Assembly: GCA_028285545.1 (NCBI GenBank)
Contig: JANQPA010000097.1
Coordinates: 180,870-244,869 of the forward strand
Origin: Saprospiraceae bacterium
GTDB taxonomy: Bacteria; Bacteroidota; Bacteroidia; Chitinophagales; Saprospiraceae
DNA: 64,000 bases
Direction of reading: 5' to 3'
Under the pieces are notes generated by a model. The model had not been told where the DNA came from. It worked only from the letters and a program-made list of their open reading frames with translations, and did no database searches. Positions 62,439-64,000 of the stretch are shown here, piece after piece. Each line of letters begins with the position of its first letter. The stretch's first letter is position 1. The translations under genes were made by a program, and so were the position numbers.

Positions 62439-63878
62439 GTGAATAAATTTAAATTGTTTTTTTCTTGTTCAATGATGCTTGTGGTCGTCAATCTATTGAT
62501 TGCCAATGATATGATAACTATTTGGGATGGAGCAGAAACAAATAACATCTTATTGGCCTTTGAAAAATTTCTTTACCTGCCTTCTTATATTTTATCATTT
62601 AATTCAATTGAGAACGGAACCTGGACCTTTTGGTATCGATTGCCTTCAGCTGCTATACTTATCCTGACCTTGCTGGTATTTTATTATATGGCGAGACAAC
62701 TTTTTGGTGAAACTTATAGCCAATATGCATTATTAACTCTTGGTGCCTCCTTTTTTGTAGTTAGTATCAGTAAAACAGCAAGTGCAGATGCCTGGGCCTT
62801 TGCAAGCCAGTGTTTGTCCTGGATATTTTTGCTGGCCTATTTAAAACAGCCCATTCTCAAGTGGCAATTGCTATTTTATACCTTGGTAGGGTTTGCTGTT
62901 TGGGTACAACCGCTTGAATCCATCTTATTTTTTAGTTTAAATTCACTGGGATTGTATTTTTTCCATCCCAAAAAGAAACTGATCTGGCAATTAAACCCCT
63001 TTGCAGCTTTGTTAGGAGCAGTTTTACTTTTTCATTTTACCATAACTCTAGATTGGGGAGGAACCAGTACTTATTCTAGCATCGGATCTTCTAATTATGC
63101 AAAATTTTTGTTTTTATCCTTATTGGGGTGGTTTCCTTTCATTGGCTTTCTGATTAGTGGGAATAGGGAGATATTGTATAAGTGGAAACGCAAGGAAGAG
63201 CTTACCATTATTTTACTATGTGGGCTTATCAGTGCCTTGCTTAGTCACTCTATTTTGCTTCATGGAATTATTTCCATCATTGTGGGGCGGCAATTAGCAA
63301 ACTATTTTAATAAATCATTCCCCTTTAGAGCCTTTGTCAAAACAGGAGCCGTTTTGCACCTTGTTATTGTGTTTACATTTGCTGTGGTGGCTCTAATTTA
63401 TTGCTTCCTGGAATTTGGTGCTCTTGGTTTTCGTTCTGCTTTAGCCTTAACCACCATTTATTGGATGCCTTCTTTTATTGCAGTAATTGGATTATATGGT
63501 ATGAACAAGAAATATGTAGTTGTCGGTACAGTTTGGAGTGGCCTGCTGGCAAGTTTTTTATTTTATGTTCAACTAAATCCCTTAATTGATAGTAGAAGAG
63601 GGGTGGTAAAAGAAGCGTTTGAACAAGTCAAGGTAGCGAAAATTTTAAACCCTGAACAAAAGATTTACCTGAGCAATTCGGATATTAGAAATCCAAAAGA
63701 AAAAGTTTATGGACTCCATTATCTGGGTTATTTACTCAATGATGATTCTAAAGCTATTGGTGGCGAAAAAATTACCATAATCCGACAGTCGATCTCCACA
63801 GAGGAAATCGCTCAGGATTCATCTAATTTAATAGGCTGGGATGATGGATTAAGGAACATTAGATATGAAATAAAATGA
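62439..63878 (+). CDS. Multi-pass GT-C-type (glycosyltransferase 39-like) membrane protein
   Basis: 479 residues starting at a GTG; the first internal ATG (residue 12) would remove part of the first helix. About ten hydrophobic segments. After the first helix comes the loop MITIWDGAETNN, which fits the acidic catalytic loop of GT-C/PMT_2 enzymes, then FWYRLPSAAILILTLLVFYYMARQLFGETYSQYALLTLGASFF, the usual helix 2-4 pattern. A soluble C-terminal part (about 385-479) follows. A lipid-linked sugar transferase acting on an envelope substrate is probable; the acceptor is unknown. Confidence 0.72.
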   Translation: MNKFKLFFSCSMMLVVVNLLIANDMITIWDGAETNNILLAFEKFLYLPSYILSFNSIENGTWTFWYRLPSAAILILTLLVFYYMARQLFGETYSQYALLTLGASFFVVSISKTASADAWAFASQCLSWIFLLAYLKQPILKWQLLFYTLVGFAVWVQPLESILFFSLNSLGLYFFHPKKKLIWQLNPFAALLGAVLLFHFTITLDWGGTSTYSSIGSSNYAKFLFLSLLGWFPFIGFLISGNREILYKWKRKEELTIILLCGLISALLSHSILLHGIISIIVGRQLANYFNKSFPFRAFVKTGAVLHLVIVFTFAVVALIYCFLEFGALGFRSALALTTIYWMPSFIAVIGLYGMNKKYVVVGTVWSGLLASFLFYVQLNPLIDSRRGVVKEAFEQVKVAKILNPEQKIYLSNSDIRNPKEKVYGLHYLGYLLNDDSKAIGGEKITIIRQSISTEEIAQDSSNLIGWDDGLRNIRYEIK

Positions 63879-64000
63879 ATTATTAATCTTTAAACATGAC
63901 TCATCCCAAATTTTCTAAAAATATTCACAAAAAGTGATCTCAGATCCGAGACAATTAACTGCCTTCTGCAGTCAGGGAGACAAATTGAGATATATGGAGA

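Noticed and set aside
63896..63937. Tiny frame (MTHPKFSKNIHKK) after the GT-C-type gene
   Set aside because: Too short, no conserved context; the last 120 bases hold no supportable gene.

Overview
The window looks like chromosomal DNA of a Bacteroidota (Bacteroidetes) bacterium, most likely from the Saprospiria/Saprospiraceae side. The indications are low GC, signal peptides that often end in A-Q, many lipoproteins, weak Shine-Dalgarno signals, promoter boxes of the TAnnTTTG type (best example in front of rpsU), PKD and WD40-like secreted proteins, and no type 9 sorting tail on the secreted proteins. The family and genus are inferred from style only.

Layout. 1-15.7 kb is mostly housekeeping: a 3'-truncated RlpA/SPOR cell-wall protein and a LysE exporter on the minus strand; mnmA, a lipoprotein gene, rimM and rtcB on the plus strand; purB and a BioD-like/DRTGG ATPase on the minus strand; topA, a DUF3467 gene, an FKBP lipoprotein gene, a zinc amidase gene and polX. 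The polX product appears to have lost the catalytic aspartates of its polymerase domain while keeping an intact PHP domain.

16.1-44.4 kb is the striking part: 21 consecutive plus-strand genes, tightly packed, and every product carries a signal peptide or lipobox. At least six products belong to one paralogous family that I do not recognise (called here the YYYLP family after its N-terminal motif), and three more are diverged or half-length relatives. Interleaved with them are a permuted papain/NlpC-like protein, an astacin-papain double protease, a second stand-alone papain-like protease, a secreted caspase-like protease, a C1 papain, a two-helix membrane protein, a helical secreted protein, a protein with DUF7452-like repeats, and three surface lipoproteins sharing an N-terminal C-x-F-[ED]-x-[LV]-H motif and a KTDS C-terminal motif. 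I read this as one envelope- or surface-localised multi-protein system built from a structural family and several cysteine/metallo-proteases. Its function is unknown to me.

44.4-64 kb returns to single genes: a DUF1573 lipoprotein, a putative outer-membrane barrel, a beta-lactamase-family/VanX-type fusion, a PorE-like TPR-WD40-CRD protein that ends in two SPOR domains instead of OmpA, alanine dehydrogenase, an RluA-type pseudouridine synthase, a TolB-like lipoprotein, a dynamin-like GTPase with a WbqC-like neighbour, alkaline phosphatase, an AraC regulator next to an NmrA-like reductase, rpsU, an ARPP-1/DUF6569-like lipoprotein and a GT-C-type membrane protein. No rRNA, tRNA, CRISPR or intact insertion sequence was seen. 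Non-coding structure includes several strong hairpin terminators, a 204-bp MITE-like element with perfect 17-bp inverted ends inside the protease cluster, and a related repeat near 58.7 kb.
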